Positions 6,619 through 13,513 of a stretch of DNA of 14,650 nt are shown here, piece after piece. The DNA comes from Candidatus Omnitrophota bacterium (lineage in GTDB: Bacteria; Omnitrophota; Omnitrophia; Omnitrophales; Aquincolibacteriaceae), in the NCBI GenBank assembly GCA_023247135.1, contig JAHFHB010000016.1, positions 1 through 14,650 of the forward strand, read 5' to 3'. Below the pieces are notes generated by a model, which saw nothing but the letters and a program-made list of their open reading frames with translations, did not search any database and was not told the origin of the DNA. Positions within the stretch are counted from its first letter, which is position 1. Each line of letters opens with the position of its first letter. A program made the position numbers and the translations under genes.

Positions 6619-6659
6619 CCCCCGTCTTAACCACCGTGACAAGGAAACCCTTAAAATCC

Positions 6660-7547
6660 ATGACAGCCGGCTCCCAAACACTGACACGACTTCCCGAATG
6701 GCTCAGGCGCAGCCTGCCTCCGGCCTCTGCGGTGAAGACGCACAACACCCTTGGAAAGTACAACCTCAACACGGTGTGTGAATCTGCGCTTTGTCCGAAC
6801 CGGTCTGAATGCTATTCGCGCAAGACCGCGACGTTTATGATTCTGGGCGATGTTTGCACACGCAGCTGCGGTTTTTGCGCAATTCGAGCGGGCAAGGGCC
6901 TGCCGGTCGAAGCCGATGAGCCCACGCGCGTCGCTTTTGCGGCGCGCGATCTGGGCTTGCGCTATGTCGTCGTCACTTCAGTCGCGCGTGATGACTTGCA
7001 GGATGAAGGCGCAGGCCATTTCGCGCAGACCATCCGGGCTTTGCGCTGCGAAATCCCCAACGTGCAGATCGAGGTGCTGACACCCGATTTTCATGCCCGG
7101 CGCGAACTGATTCAAACTGTGGTGGATGCGCGTCCGGAAGTTTTTAATCACAATATCGAAACGGTGCACCGTTTGCAAAAAAGCGTTCGGCCGCAGGCCA
7201 GCATGACGCGGTCTCTGGCCGTGCTGAGGATGATCAAGGAGCTGGATCCGGCGAGGGTCACCAAAAGCGGCATCATGCTCGGGTTGGGTGAAACGGAAGC
7301 AGAAGTTTTTGAAGCGGCCCTGGCGTTGCGTTCGGTGCAATGCGATATTTTAACCATCGGTCAATATTTGCCGCCGAGTCGTGAACATTTACCGCTGAAA
7401 AAATATATCGAACCGGATTATTTCAAACAATTGGCCGATCAAATTCGTCCCATGGGATTTAAAGAAGTTTTTGCCGGGCCATATGTGCGCAGTTCGTATC
7501 ATGCGGGCGAAGTTTTTGATGCCGCATCCATGGAGGCCGTTTCATGA
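6660..7547 (+). CDS. lipA: lipoyl synthase
   Basis: A 295-residue radical SAM enzyme that inserts two sulfur atoms into octanoyl groups on lipoyl-domain lysines to make lipoate. The auxiliary cluster motif is C40, C45, C51 (CESALCPNRSEC), the SAM cluster motif is C66, C70, C73 (CTRSCGFC), and the conserved RSSY is at 277-280. PEWLRRSLP near the N-terminus matches the family. The ATG at 6660 is preferred because a promoter lies just upstream (predicted start near 6625) and the length then fits the family (about 290-320). The ribosome binding site is weak (AAGGAA about 13 bases upstream). Its last 4 bases overlap the next gene, which encodes a lipoyl-like domain. No lipB or dehydrogenase-complex gene is visible in the window. 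Confidence 0.95.
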   Translation: MTAGSQTLTRLPEWLRRSLPPASAVKTHNTLGKYNLNTVCESALCPNRSECYSRKTATFMILGDVCTRSCGFCAIRAGKGLPVEADEPTRVAFAARDLGLRYVVVTSVARDDLQDEGAGHFAQTIRALRCEIPNVQIEVLTPDFHARRELIQTVVDARPEVFNHNIETVHRLQKSVRPQASMTRSLAVLRMIKELDPARVTKSGIMLGLGETEAEVFEAALALRSVQCDILTIGQYLPPSREHLPLKKYIEPDYFKQLADQIRPMGFKEVFAGPYVRSSYHAGEVFDAASMEAVS

Positions 7548-7804
7548 AAGAAGTTCTTTTAGGGGAGTTGGGCGGCGATGTCGGCGAGGCTACCATCCAG
7601 CGCTGGTTCATCGAAGAAGGCGACCCTGTCAACGAAGGGGATGATCTGGTGGAATTTACCAGTGAAAACGGCGCGTTTATTATTCAGGCGCCGGCTTCGG
7701 GCGTACTGACCGAAGTTTACTATGACGAGGGTGAAACGGTTCAAAAAGGCGAAGTGCTCTGCATGATCGATGACGAGGAAGACGACGTCGATGAGGCCGC
7801 ATAA
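7544..7804 (+). CDS. stand-alone lipoyl/biotinyl-like domain lacking the modifiable lysine
   Basis: An 86-residue protein consisting of one biotinyl/lipoyl-like hammerhead domain: IQRWFIEEGDPVNEGDDLVEF, the hairpin TSENGAFIIQAPASGVL, DEGETVQKGEVLCMID, then an acidic tail. In normal lipoyl domains the hairpin reads ETDKA, with Lys carrying lipoate. Here the aligned residue is Asn (AAC) within TSENGA. The only lysines are K2 and the one in VQKGE, neither at the hairpin turn. Codon AAC to AAA or AAG is one base, so a sequencing error could explain the loss. The start overlaps the lipA stop by 4 bases, so the two are co-translated. It may be a non-lipoylated structural or regulatory relative; its role is unknown. 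Confidence 0.85.
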   Translation: MKEVLLGELGGDVGEATIQRWFIEEGDPVNEGDDLVEFTSENGAFIIQAPASGVLTEVYYDEGETVQKGEVLCMIDDEEDDVDEAA

Positions 7805-7831
7805 ACCGGTGAACCTATCCGTCGCAAGACC

Positions 7832-8650
7832 ATGACACCCCGCCCGGTCCGTGCCAGCGACCCTGTCGGTATTTTTGATTCCGGTCTTGGCGGATTAACT
7901 CTGGTTAAGGCCATCCGCAAACTGTTGCCTTATGAAAACCTGATTTATTTCGGGGATCTGGCGCGCCTGCCTTACGGCACCAAATCGCCCAGCCAGATTC
8001 GCGCGTTTTCCGTCGAAAATACGCAGTTTCTTTTGGAACACGGTGTCAAGGCGCTGGTGATCGCCTGTAATTCTTCGGCAAGTGCGGCGGGCAGGCACGT
8101 CCGCAATCACTTTAAACATCTGCCGATTGTGGACGTCATCGAACCTGCGGTACATGAAGCGCTGACGCGGTCCAAGAATCTGCGGATCGGCATGATCGCC
8201 ACCTGTGCGACGGTTGAAAGCGGTATGTATGAAAAATTTTTGAAAGCAGGGCAGTCCCGCGTACGAGTTTTCAGTAAAGCTTGCCCGCTTTTTGTCCCGC
8301 TTGTGGAAGAAGGCATGTGGGACGATGCCGCTACGGATCTTATGATCCGGCGCTACGTGGCGCCGCTTGTCCGGAAAAGAATGGATACGCTGATTCTTGG
8401 GTGCACCCATTACCCGCTTTTGATTCCGGCGCTGAAACGTTTTTTACCCAAGTCGATCCACTTGGTGGATTCGGCGATGCCGACCGCCCGCAAACTCGAG
8501 AAAATGCTGTTGCAAAAAAAAATAAAAAATCCCGGTAGACGCAAGGGCAGACTGACTCTTTTTGTCAGCGACAAGCCGCGGCAGTTTACGCTGATGGGCC
8601 AGCGCTTTCTCGGCGAACCGCTTTCACGCGTCAGCGTGGTGCGGCGATGA
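7832..8650 (+). CDS. murI: glutamate racemase
   Basis: A 272-residue cofactor-independent racemase interconverting L- and D-glutamate; D-Glu is needed for peptidoglycan. The N-terminal motif GIFDSGLGGLT includes the proton-relay Asp (D16). The two catalytic cysteines are C79 in IACNSSAS (usually CNTAS) and C191 in LGCTHYPLL. YFGDLARLPYGTKS is the conserved substrate-loop region. The ATG start follows the lipoyl-like gene by 27 bases without a strong ribosome binding site; no other in-frame start lies between it and the preceding stop. The stop overlaps the queC start (ATGA). It indicates a bacterium with a peptidoglycan wall. Confidence 0.95.
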   Translation: MTPRPVRASDPVGIFDSGLGGLTLVKAIRKLLPYENLIYFGDLARLPYGTKSPSQIRAFSVENTQFLLEHGVKALVIACNSSASAAGRHVRNHFKHLPIVDVIEPAVHEALTRSKNLRIGMIATCATVESGMYEKFLKAGQSRVRVFSKACPLFVPLVEEGMWDDAATDLMIRRYVAPLVRKRMDTLILGCTHYPLLIPALKRFLPKSIHLVDSAMPTARKLEKMLLQKKIKNPGRRKGRLTLFVSDKPRQFTLMGQRFLGEPLSRVSVVRR

Positions 8651-9327
8651 AGGCTGGCCGTTCGGTCGTACTGCTTTCAGGCGGGCTGGATTCAACGACG
8701 GCCTTGTACGAGACGCTGGGCCGCGGCAGAACCGTGTTTGCGCTGACCGTCAACTATGGCCAGCTTCATCATAAGGAGATCGAATACGCCAAGCGCACGG
8801 CCCTGAGTTTAAAAGTTCGTCACGAGTTTGTGAGCTTTAGCCTGCCGTGGAAGGGTAGCGCGCTTTTAGATGCCGCAGTCGCAATCCCGCAAAACCGGCC
8901 TGACAGCGCTAGGGGGCACGGCATTCCGGCAACCTATGTTCCGGCCCGCAATACAATCTTTCTCGCATTGGCCGCATCTTTTGCGGAAGCGGCCGGCGCC
9001 GCGGAAATCGTGATCGGCGCCAACGCGCTTGATTACAGCGGTTATCCGGATTGCCGCCCGGCTTATTTGCACGCCATGGCTCAAACGCTTACGCTCGGCA
9101 CGAAGTTTGGGGATGAGGGCGGTGCGTTTACGATTTCTGCTCCGCTGGTGCAATTATCGAAAAGAGAGATTGTCCAGCTGGGGATGAGGCTCGGCGTGCC
9201 GTTTGAAAATACCTGGTCATGCTACAAGGGAGAAGACCGGCCCTGCGGCCGCTGCGACTCCTGCATACTGCGCGCCAAAGGGTTTAACGAGGCGGGGCTC
9301 ACGGACCCCGCCCTCAAAGAGAATTAA
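8647..9327 (+). CDS. queC: 7-cyano-7-deazaguanine (preQ0) synthase
   Basis: A 226-residue ATP-dependent enzyme that converts 7-carboxy-7-deazaguanine and ammonia to preQ0 in queuosine biosynthesis. The PP-loop is SGGLDS (11-16). Further family landmarks are FALTVNYGQLHHKEI, YVPARNTIFL, GANALDYSGYPDCRPA and KREIVQLG. The zinc site is C192, C200, C203 and C206 (WSC ... CGRCDSC). It overlaps murI by 4 bases and is followed after 4 bases by queE, whose product makes its substrate. queD is not nearby, and no preQ1 riboswitch can precede queC because its start lies inside murI. Confidence 0.96.
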   Translation: MKAGRSVVLLSGGLDSTTALYETLGRGRTVFALTVNYGQLHHKEIEYAKRTALSLKVRHEFVSFSLPWKGSALLDAAVAIPQNRPDSARGHGIPATYVPARNTIFLALAASFAEAAGAAEIVIGANALDYSGYPDCRPAYLHAMAQTLTLGTKFGDEGGAFTISAPLVQLSKREIVQLGMRLGVPFENTWSCYKGEDRPCGRCDSCILRAKGFNEAGLTDPALKEN

Positions 9328-9331
9328 CCGT

Positions 9332-10045
9332 ATGAATCACCCGCCGACCGCAGACTCCGCACGCATTACCGAAATCTTCTCGTCGCTTCAGGGCGAGGGA
9401 ATCCGGCTTGGCGAACGGCATATTTTTGTGCGCTTTGAAGAGTGCCATATTCACTGCGCCTACTGCGACGAATTGCACAAAATTGGCCGCGAGATGACCC
9501 GCACGGAAGCTTTCGATGAAATCCTGCGGCTTGAGAAGGCCGAGGGACCGCACACGTACGTCAGCTTCACGGGTGGAGAACCACTGATGTATCTTTCTTT
9601 CATCAAACCGCTGGCTCGTGAGCTTCGGAAAGCCGGGTTGAAAATCTATCTTGAAACCAACGGGATTCTGGTTCCAGCGCTGGCCGAGATGATTGAGGAA
9701 TGCGACTTGATCGCCATGGACATGAAGCCGCCCAGCGTAACCGGAGAGAGAAATTTTGACGCGGAACACCGGCAGTTTCTTGAAATCGCGCGCCAAAAAG
9801 AGACCTTTGTTAAAATAATTCTTTCCAAGGAAGTTCAAGAGGCAGAGTTTATTGCCGAACTTTCCATAGTGCGCGATGTCGCGCCGGAGGTGCCGGTGGT
9901 GCTGGTGCCTCTTTCCGCAGACGTGGAGGGACATGAAGACCCAGAGTTAATGCAGCGTTTACAAGCATTGCAGCGGTTGGGTTCAAAATACGTTCGCAGT
10001 GTGCGGATCGTGCCGCGTTTTCACAAGATTTTAAAAATAAAATAG
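9332..10045 (+). CDS. queE: 7-carboxy-7-deazaguanine synthase (radical SAM)
   Basis: A 237-residue radical SAM enzyme that contracts 6-carboxy-tetrahydropterin to 7-carboxy-7-deazaguanine, the step before QueC. Landmarks: EIFSSLQGEGIRLGERHIFVRF at residues 14-35, the CxxxCxxC motif C38, C42, C45 (CHIHCAYC), FTGGEPL (79-85), YLETNGIL and the MDMKPPS stretch. The ATG 4 bases after the queC stop is chosen; an upstream extension of the frame overlaps queC and has no family similarity. The cluster-binding region is written a little unusually, with His-Ile-His between the first two cysteines, but spacing is normal. Confidence 0.93.
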   Translation: MNHPPTADSARITEIFSSLQGEGIRLGERHIFVRFEECHIHCAYCDELHKIGREMTRTEAFDEILRLEKAEGPHTYVSFTGGEPLMYLSFIKPLARELRKAGLKIYLETNGILVPALAEMIEECDLIAMDMKPPSVTGERNFDAEHRQFLEIARQKETFVKIILSKEVQEAEFIAELSIVRDVAPEVPVVLVPLSADVEGHEDPELMQRLQALQRLGSKYVRSVRIVPRFHKILKIK

Positions 10046-10058
10046 TCAGGAGGTCCCT

Positions 10059-10775
10059 TTGCGATCGGATTCCCGTTTAGCCAACCAGCTTCGTAAAGTG
10101 GTTATCAAAAAAAATTATTTGAAGCACGCCGCCGGTTCATGTCTGATTCAGATGGGGGATACGCATGTGATCTGCAGCGCGTCAGTGGATGAAAAAGTCC
10201 CGCCCTTTTTGCGGGGGCAAGGCAAGGGCTGGATGACGGCGGAGTACGGGATGCTGCCCGGTTCCTGTACGGGGCGTATCGAGCGTGAGGCGGCGCGCGG
10301 TAAACAATCCGGCCGCACACAGGAAATTCAGCGGCTGATCGGACGCAGCCTGCGCTCGGTTTCGGATCTGACAAAGCTTGGTGAACGTACGATTATTCTC
10401 GATGCGGATGTGGTTCAAGGCGACGGCGGGACGCGCACCGCTTCGATTACCGGCTGCTTCATTGCGCTCGCTCTGGCCGTAGAAAAGCTGATGAAAAAGG
10501 GCTTGATCAAGGCATCGCCGCTTCGTGATTACGTCGCCGCTGTCAGCGCGGGGATCATTGACGGGGAACCGCGCCTTGATCTTTGCTACGAAGAAGATTC
10601 CAAAGCCGAAGTGGATATGAACGTTGTGATGACCGGCTCTGCCCAGTTTGTTGAAATCCAGGGGACGGCTGAAGGCGTTCCATTCAGCCAAAAGCAAATG
10701 GACGCTATGCTGAAACTCGCCGGCAAAGGAATCCGCCAGCTGGTGGCCATGCAGAAGAAACTTGTTTCGATTTAA
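10059..10775 (+). CDS. rph: ribonuclease PH
   Basis: A 238-residue phosphorolytic 3'-5' exoribonuclease that trims tRNA 3' ends, working as a ring-shaped hexamer. The start MRSDSRLANQLRKV matches the family MRxDGR opening, GRTQEIQRLIGRSLR (85-99) is the conserved phosphate-site region, and GDGGTRTASITG (121-132) is the family signature. Length is standard. The start codon is TTG, with AGGAGG at 10048-10053 five bases away. It lies 13 bases after queE and 8 before rdgB, an rph-rdgB pairing seen in many bacteria. Confidence 0.95.
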   Translation: MRSDSRLANQLRKVVIKKNYLKHAAGSCLIQMGDTHVICSASVDEKVPPFLRGQGKGWMTAEYGMLPGSCTGRIEREAARGKQSGRTQEIQRLIGRSLRSVSDLTKLGERTIILDADVVQGDGGTRTASITGCFIALALAVEKLMKKGLIKASPLRDYVAAVSAGIIDGEPRLDLCYEEDSKAEVDMNVVMTGSAQFVEIQGTAEGVPFSQKQMDAMLKLAGKGIRQLVAMQKKLVSI

Positions 10776-10783
10776 ATGCCGGT

Positions 10784-11392
10784 ATGTTGACTGCCCGCAA
10801 GCTGCTCATCGCCTCCGGTAATGCCAAGAAGCTTAAAGAGATGCAGGATCTTTTGGCCGGGCTTCCCTTTGAAGCCGTGTCGCTCAAGGCCTTTCCGGAT
10901 GTTAACGAAGTTCCGGAGGACGGCAAGACCTTTGAAGAAAACGCCGCCGCCAAAGCGCTTGGATACGCCCGGGCAACAGGACTTTTAACGCTGGCGGAGG
11001 ACTCAGGGCTTTGCTGCGACGCACTGGACCACGCGCCCGGTATTTACTCGGCGCGTTTTGCCGGACCCGGTAAAAATGATCACGAAAACAACTTGAAGGT
11101 TTTGCGATTGCTCGAAAAAATTCCGGATAACTGCCGCGGCGCCTATTTTAAATCGGCGGTCGCGCTGGCCGAACCCGGAAAACTCCTGGGGGTCGTCAGC
11201 GGCGAGGTCCACGGTTACATTGGCCGGGAGATCCGCGGGACAAACGGTTTTGGTTATGATGTGCTCTTTTATTATCCGCCGTTCAAAAAAACTTTTGGCG
11301 AGGTGCCGGCCGAGATGAAATACAAGGTTTCGCACCGCTTTAAAGCCCTTGAGAAGGCGAAGGAACTGCTAAGGAGGGAATATGGGCGGTAG
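10784..11392 (+). CDS. rdgB: dITP/XTP pyrophosphatase (HAM1 family)
   Basis: A 202-residue nucleotide-sanitising enzyme that hydrolyses dITP and XTP to monophosphates, keeping deaminated purines out of DNA. Motifs: SGNAKKLKE (11-19), the metal-site stretch LAEDSGL (70-76), GIYSARFAG (86-94), GFGYDVLF (155-162) and SHR (183-185). No clear ribosome binding site precedes the ATG, which is 8 bases after the rph stop, so coupled translation is likely. The last codons (TAT GGG CGG TAG) lie inside the 3' end of the opposing tRNA-Val gene: the C-terminal Gly-Arg-stop is the acceptor-stem sequence read from the other strand. Confidence 0.95.
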   Translation: MLTARKLLIASGNAKKLKEMQDLLAGLPFEAVSLKAFPDVNEVPEDGKTFEENAAAKALGYARATGLLTLAEDSGLCCDALDHAPGIYSARFAGPGKNDHENNLKVLRLLEKIPDNCRGAYFKSAVALAEPGKLLGVVSGEVHGYIGREIRGTNGFGYDVLFYYPPFKKTFGEVPAEMKYKVSHRFKALEKAKELLRREYGR

Positions 11393-11456
11393 AGGAATCG
11401 AACCTCTCACCTCTTCCATGTCAAGGAAGCGTTCTAACCAACTGAACTAACCGCCC
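11383..11456 (-). tRNA. tRNA-Val (GAC)
   Basis: Read on the minus strand it folds into a full cloverleaf of 74 bases: acceptor GGGCGGT/ACCGCCC, D-arm GTTC/GAAC, anticodon arm CTTCC-TTGACAT-GGAAG with anticodon GAC (decodes GUC/GUU, valine), T-arm AGAGG-TTCGATT-CCTCT, and discriminator A. The 3' CCA is not encoded, since A is followed by TA, so CCA addition is needed. Its promoter is at 11472-11500. It converges on rdgB and overlaps that gene's end by 10 bases. Confidence 0.95.
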
Positions 11457-11471
11457 GTAGAGAAGACGGAC

Positions 11472-11500
11472 ATGATAGACTGAACACCTGTGTTTTTCAA
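11472..11500 (-). promoter_or_regulatory. sigma70-type promoter of tRNA-Val
   Basis: On the minus strand: -35 TTGAAA (11495-11500), 17-base spacer, -10 TATCAT (11472-11477). The expected start near 11465 is about 9 bases before the mature tRNA 5' end at 11456. Confidence 0.6.
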
Positions 11501-11542
11501 GCTAACTTCTGTGCGAGACTTTTCAGGTATTTTTTTTGTAAT

Positions 11543-11559
11543 CGATCCGCGTCGGATCG
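11543..11559 (+). promoter_or_regulatory. hairpin just upstream of the small basic protein gene
   Basis: CGATCCG (11543-11549) pairs perfectly with CGGATCG (11553-11559) around the loop CGT. It ends 7 bases before the Shine-Dalgarno GGAGG (11567-11571) and follows a run of eight T (11530-11537). It could control translation of the 28-residue protein. No convincing promoter was found for this gene. Confidence 0.45.
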
Positions 11560-11577
11560 CAACCGTGGAGGCCTTCA

Positions 11578-11664
11578 ATGGGGAGAGATCGTAAAGTTCG
11601 TATGAAGCGCGTGCGTCGCAAGGCTCGCTTCAAGCGCCAGCGCAAGCAAGCGAAGAAAAAATAA
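11578..11664 (+). CDS. 28-residue very basic protein, candidate small ribosomal protein
   Basis: A 28-residue frame, starting MGRDRKVRMKRVRRK and ending QAKKK, with 17 Lys or Arg residues and only one acidic residue. GGAGG at 11567-11571 lies 6 bases before the ATG, an ideal ribosome binding site, and this supports real translation. The composition and length resemble tiny ribosomal proteins such as bTHX (which also begins MG and ends in lysines) and the mS38/AURKAIP1-like basic peptides, but it lacks the WRGxYG core of bTHX and I cannot assign it. It precedes the thrS-infC-rpmI-rplT block by 86 bases, so a ribosomal or RNA-binding role is plausible. It contains no threonine, so it is not a Thr leader peptide. 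Confidence 0.7.
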   Translation: MGRDRKVRMKRVRRKARFKRQRKQAKKK

Positions 11665-11690
11665 CGCCTCCTGTGCCGTCTCAAAAAAGG

Positions 11691-11719
11691 TTGCCGACTC
11701 CCGGCAGAGGCCGTATAAT
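11691..11719 (+). promoter_or_regulatory. sigma70-type promoter of the thrS-infC-rpmI-rplT operon
   Basis: -35 TTGCCG (11691-11696), exact 17-base spacer, consensus -10 TATAAT (11714-11719); expected start near 11726. The leader to the thrS ribosome binding site is only about 12 bases, leaving no room for a T-box or a TGS-encoding segment. TGCCG (11692-11696)/CGGCA (11702-11706) form an inverted repeat over the -35 box. Confidence 0.75.
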
Positions 11720-11750
11720 ACTCAGCTTTCTGCCATAGGAGGGTTAAGTC

Positions 11751-13499
11751 ATAGTCCAGCAACAACATACGGAAAACGCCAGCGCCGAAGAACTCGTTCG
11801 GCTGCGTCATTCCACTGCACATATTCTTGCCCAGGCGGTCCAGTGTCTTTTCCCCGGTGTAAAGTTTGCGATCGGCCCCGCGATTAAAGACGGGTTTTAT
11901 TACGACTTTGACCGCGACGCGAAATTCATGGATGAAGATTTGGCGCGTCTTGAAGTCGAGATGAAGCGCATCGTCGCCGAAAAACAGATTTTCAAGCATT
12001 ACCCGGTTGAGAAAGGCAAAGCGCGCGGCCATTTTGAGCGGCTTGAGCAGCCCTACAAACTTGAAATTCTCGAGGGGCTGGAAGAAGGGCAGATTACTTT
12101 TGTCGAGAATGGACCGTTCATTGATCTTTGTCGCGGCAACCATATTGAAAATACCGGCGAGGTACCGGCCTTCAAACTGTTGAGCATCGCCGGCGCCTAC
12201 TGGCGCGGCAATGAAAATAACAAGATGCTGCAGCGCATCTACGGCACGGCCTTTTTTTCAAAAGCCGCGCTGGATGAACATCTGAAGCAGCTCGAAGAAG
12301 CCAAAAAGCGCGATCATCGCAAACTGGGAAAAGAACTCGATCTTTTCAGTTTTCACGATGAATCGCCGGCGATGGTTTTTTTTCATCAAAAAGGTTTTTT
12401 CCTTTTTAATCAGCTGATCGAGCTGATGCGCTCGCAGCTCAATGTCCGGGGCTATCAGGAAGTTCAGGCTCCAACGATTTTGTCCGACGATCTTTGGAAA
12501 AAAAGCGGCCACTACGACAATTTTCACGAGGCCATGTATTTTACGAAGGCTGAAAACCGCGAGTACGCGGTCAAGCCCATGAATTGCCCGGGGCATGCGT
12601 TGATTTATAAAACCTCGCAGCGCTCTTACCGGGAATTGCCCGTCAGGATTGCGGAGTTTGGCAAAGTACATCGTTTTGAGCGGTCCGGGGCGACACACGG
12701 TTTGATGCGCGTGCGCGCTTTCACGCAGGACGATGCCCATCACTTCTGTGCCGAGGATCAGCTGCAGGCCGAGATTGTCGATTTGATCGATTTTACCGAC
12801 AGAGTCTACAAAACCTTCGGGTTTGATCATTACGAAGTGGCGGTTTCAACGCGTCCGGTGAAGGCCATGGGGTCTGAGGAAATTTGGAACAAGGCCACGG
12901 ATGCATTGAAAAACGCCCTGACTTCGCGTTCAATCCCGTTTACGGTGAACGAAGGGGAGGGTGCTTTTTACGGCCCCAAAATTGAATTTGTGATTTACGA
13001 CAGCATCGGACGCGCCTGGCAGTGCGGGACGATTCAGGTGGATTTTTCAATGCCGGAGCGCTTTGATCTGGAATATGTCGCCAGTGATTCTTCGCGCAAA
13101 AGGCCGGTGATGATTCACCGTGCCATTTATGGGTCGATCGAGCGGTTTTTGGGCATTTTGATTGAGCATTACGCCGGGGCGTTTCCGTTGTGGCTGGCGC
13201 CTGTGCAGGTGCGCATCCTGACCATTTCGGAAAAACACGCTGAAGCCGCAAAAAAAACCGCGGCAAAATTGACCGCGGCCGGTATCCGCACGGAAGAGGA
13301 TTTGCGGCCTGAAAAAATCGGCTACAAAATCCGTGAAGCCGAGATGCAGAAAATCCCTTATGTTTTCGTGCTGGGGGATAAAGAAGTCGAGAGCGGGCAG
13401 GTCGCTGTCCGCCAACGCGGGCGCCGGGATCTGGGAACGTTAAGTCTCACCGAGATTCTGGAACGCCTCAAAACAGAAGCCGCTCAAAAGGCGTCTTAA
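11751..13499 (+). CDS. thrS: threonine--tRNA ligase without TGS domain, probable AUA start
   Basis: Class II aminoacyl-tRNA synthetase charging tRNA-Thr, about 582 residues from the proposed start against about 640 in the full-length family. Editing-domain motifs HSTAH (20-24) and CRGNH (127-131) are intact, as is AGAYWRGNENNKMLQRIYGTAF. The zinc ligands are C279 (MNCPGH), H330 (QDDAHHF) and H456 (MIHRAIYGS); their 51- and 177-residue spacings equal those of E. coli C334/H385/H511. The N-terminal TGS domain is missing. There is no ATG, GTG or TTG between the in-frame stop TAA (11745-11747) and ATG 11928, and that ATG lies inside the editing domain, beyond HSTAH. AGGAGGG (11737-11743) instead points at ATA 11751, 7 bases on. 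GTC 11754 is a less likely start, and an ATG-to-ATA sequence error is possible. Confidence 0.93.
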   Translation: MVQQQHTENASAEELVRLRHSTAHILAQAVQCLFPGVKFAIGPAIKDGFYYDFDRDAKFMDEDLARLEVEMKRIVAEKQIFKHYPVEKGKARGHFERLEQPYKLEILEGLEEGQITFVENGPFIDLCRGNHIENTGEVPAFKLLSIAGAYWRGNENNKMLQRIYGTAFFSKAALDEHLKQLEEAKKRDHRKLGKELDLFSFHDESPAMVFFHQKGFFLFNQLIELMRSQLNVRGYQEVQAPTILSDDLWKKSGHYDNFHEAMYFTKAENREYAVKPMNCPGHALIYKTSQRSYRELPVRIAEFGKVHRFERSGATHGLMRVRAFTQDDAHHFCAEDQLQAEIVDLIDFTDRVYKTFGFDHYEVAVSTRPVKAMGSEEIWNKATDALKNALTSRSIPFTVNEGEGAFYGPKIEFVIYDSIGRAWQCGTIQVDFSMPERFDLEYVASDSSRKRPVMIHRAIYGSIERFLGILIEHYAGAFPLWLAPVQVRILTISEKHAEAAKKTAAKLTAAGIRTEEDLRPEKIGYKIREAEMQKIPYVFVLGDKEVESGQVAVRQRGRRDLGTLSLTEILERLKTEAAQKAS

Positions 13500-13513
13500 C
13501 CAAAGGAGATCGA

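Noticed and set aside
6609..6659. TTG start extending lipA by 17 residues
   Set aside because: It overlaps the -35/-10 region of the predicted lipA promoter and lies upstream of the predicted transcript start.
6004..6772. Long minus-strand frames opposite the end of miaB and start of lipA
   Set aside because: Antisense shadows of two clearly identified genes, with composition typical of reversed coding sequence.
9203..9331. Possible 43-residue N-terminal extension of queE
   Set aside because: It lies inside queC, has no family similarity, and the ATG at 9332 gives the normal QueE start.
11665..11750. T-box riboswitch or Thr leader peptide controlling thrS
   Set aside because: The predicted leader is only about 25 bases and no Thr codon run or T-box motif is present.
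11928..11930. ATG as the thrS start
   Set aside because: It would remove the HSTAH editing motif and the first part of the editing domain, which are clearly encoded upstream in the same frame.
12258..12830. 190-codon minus-strand frame
   Set aside because: Lies wholly opposite the conserved catalytic core of thrS.
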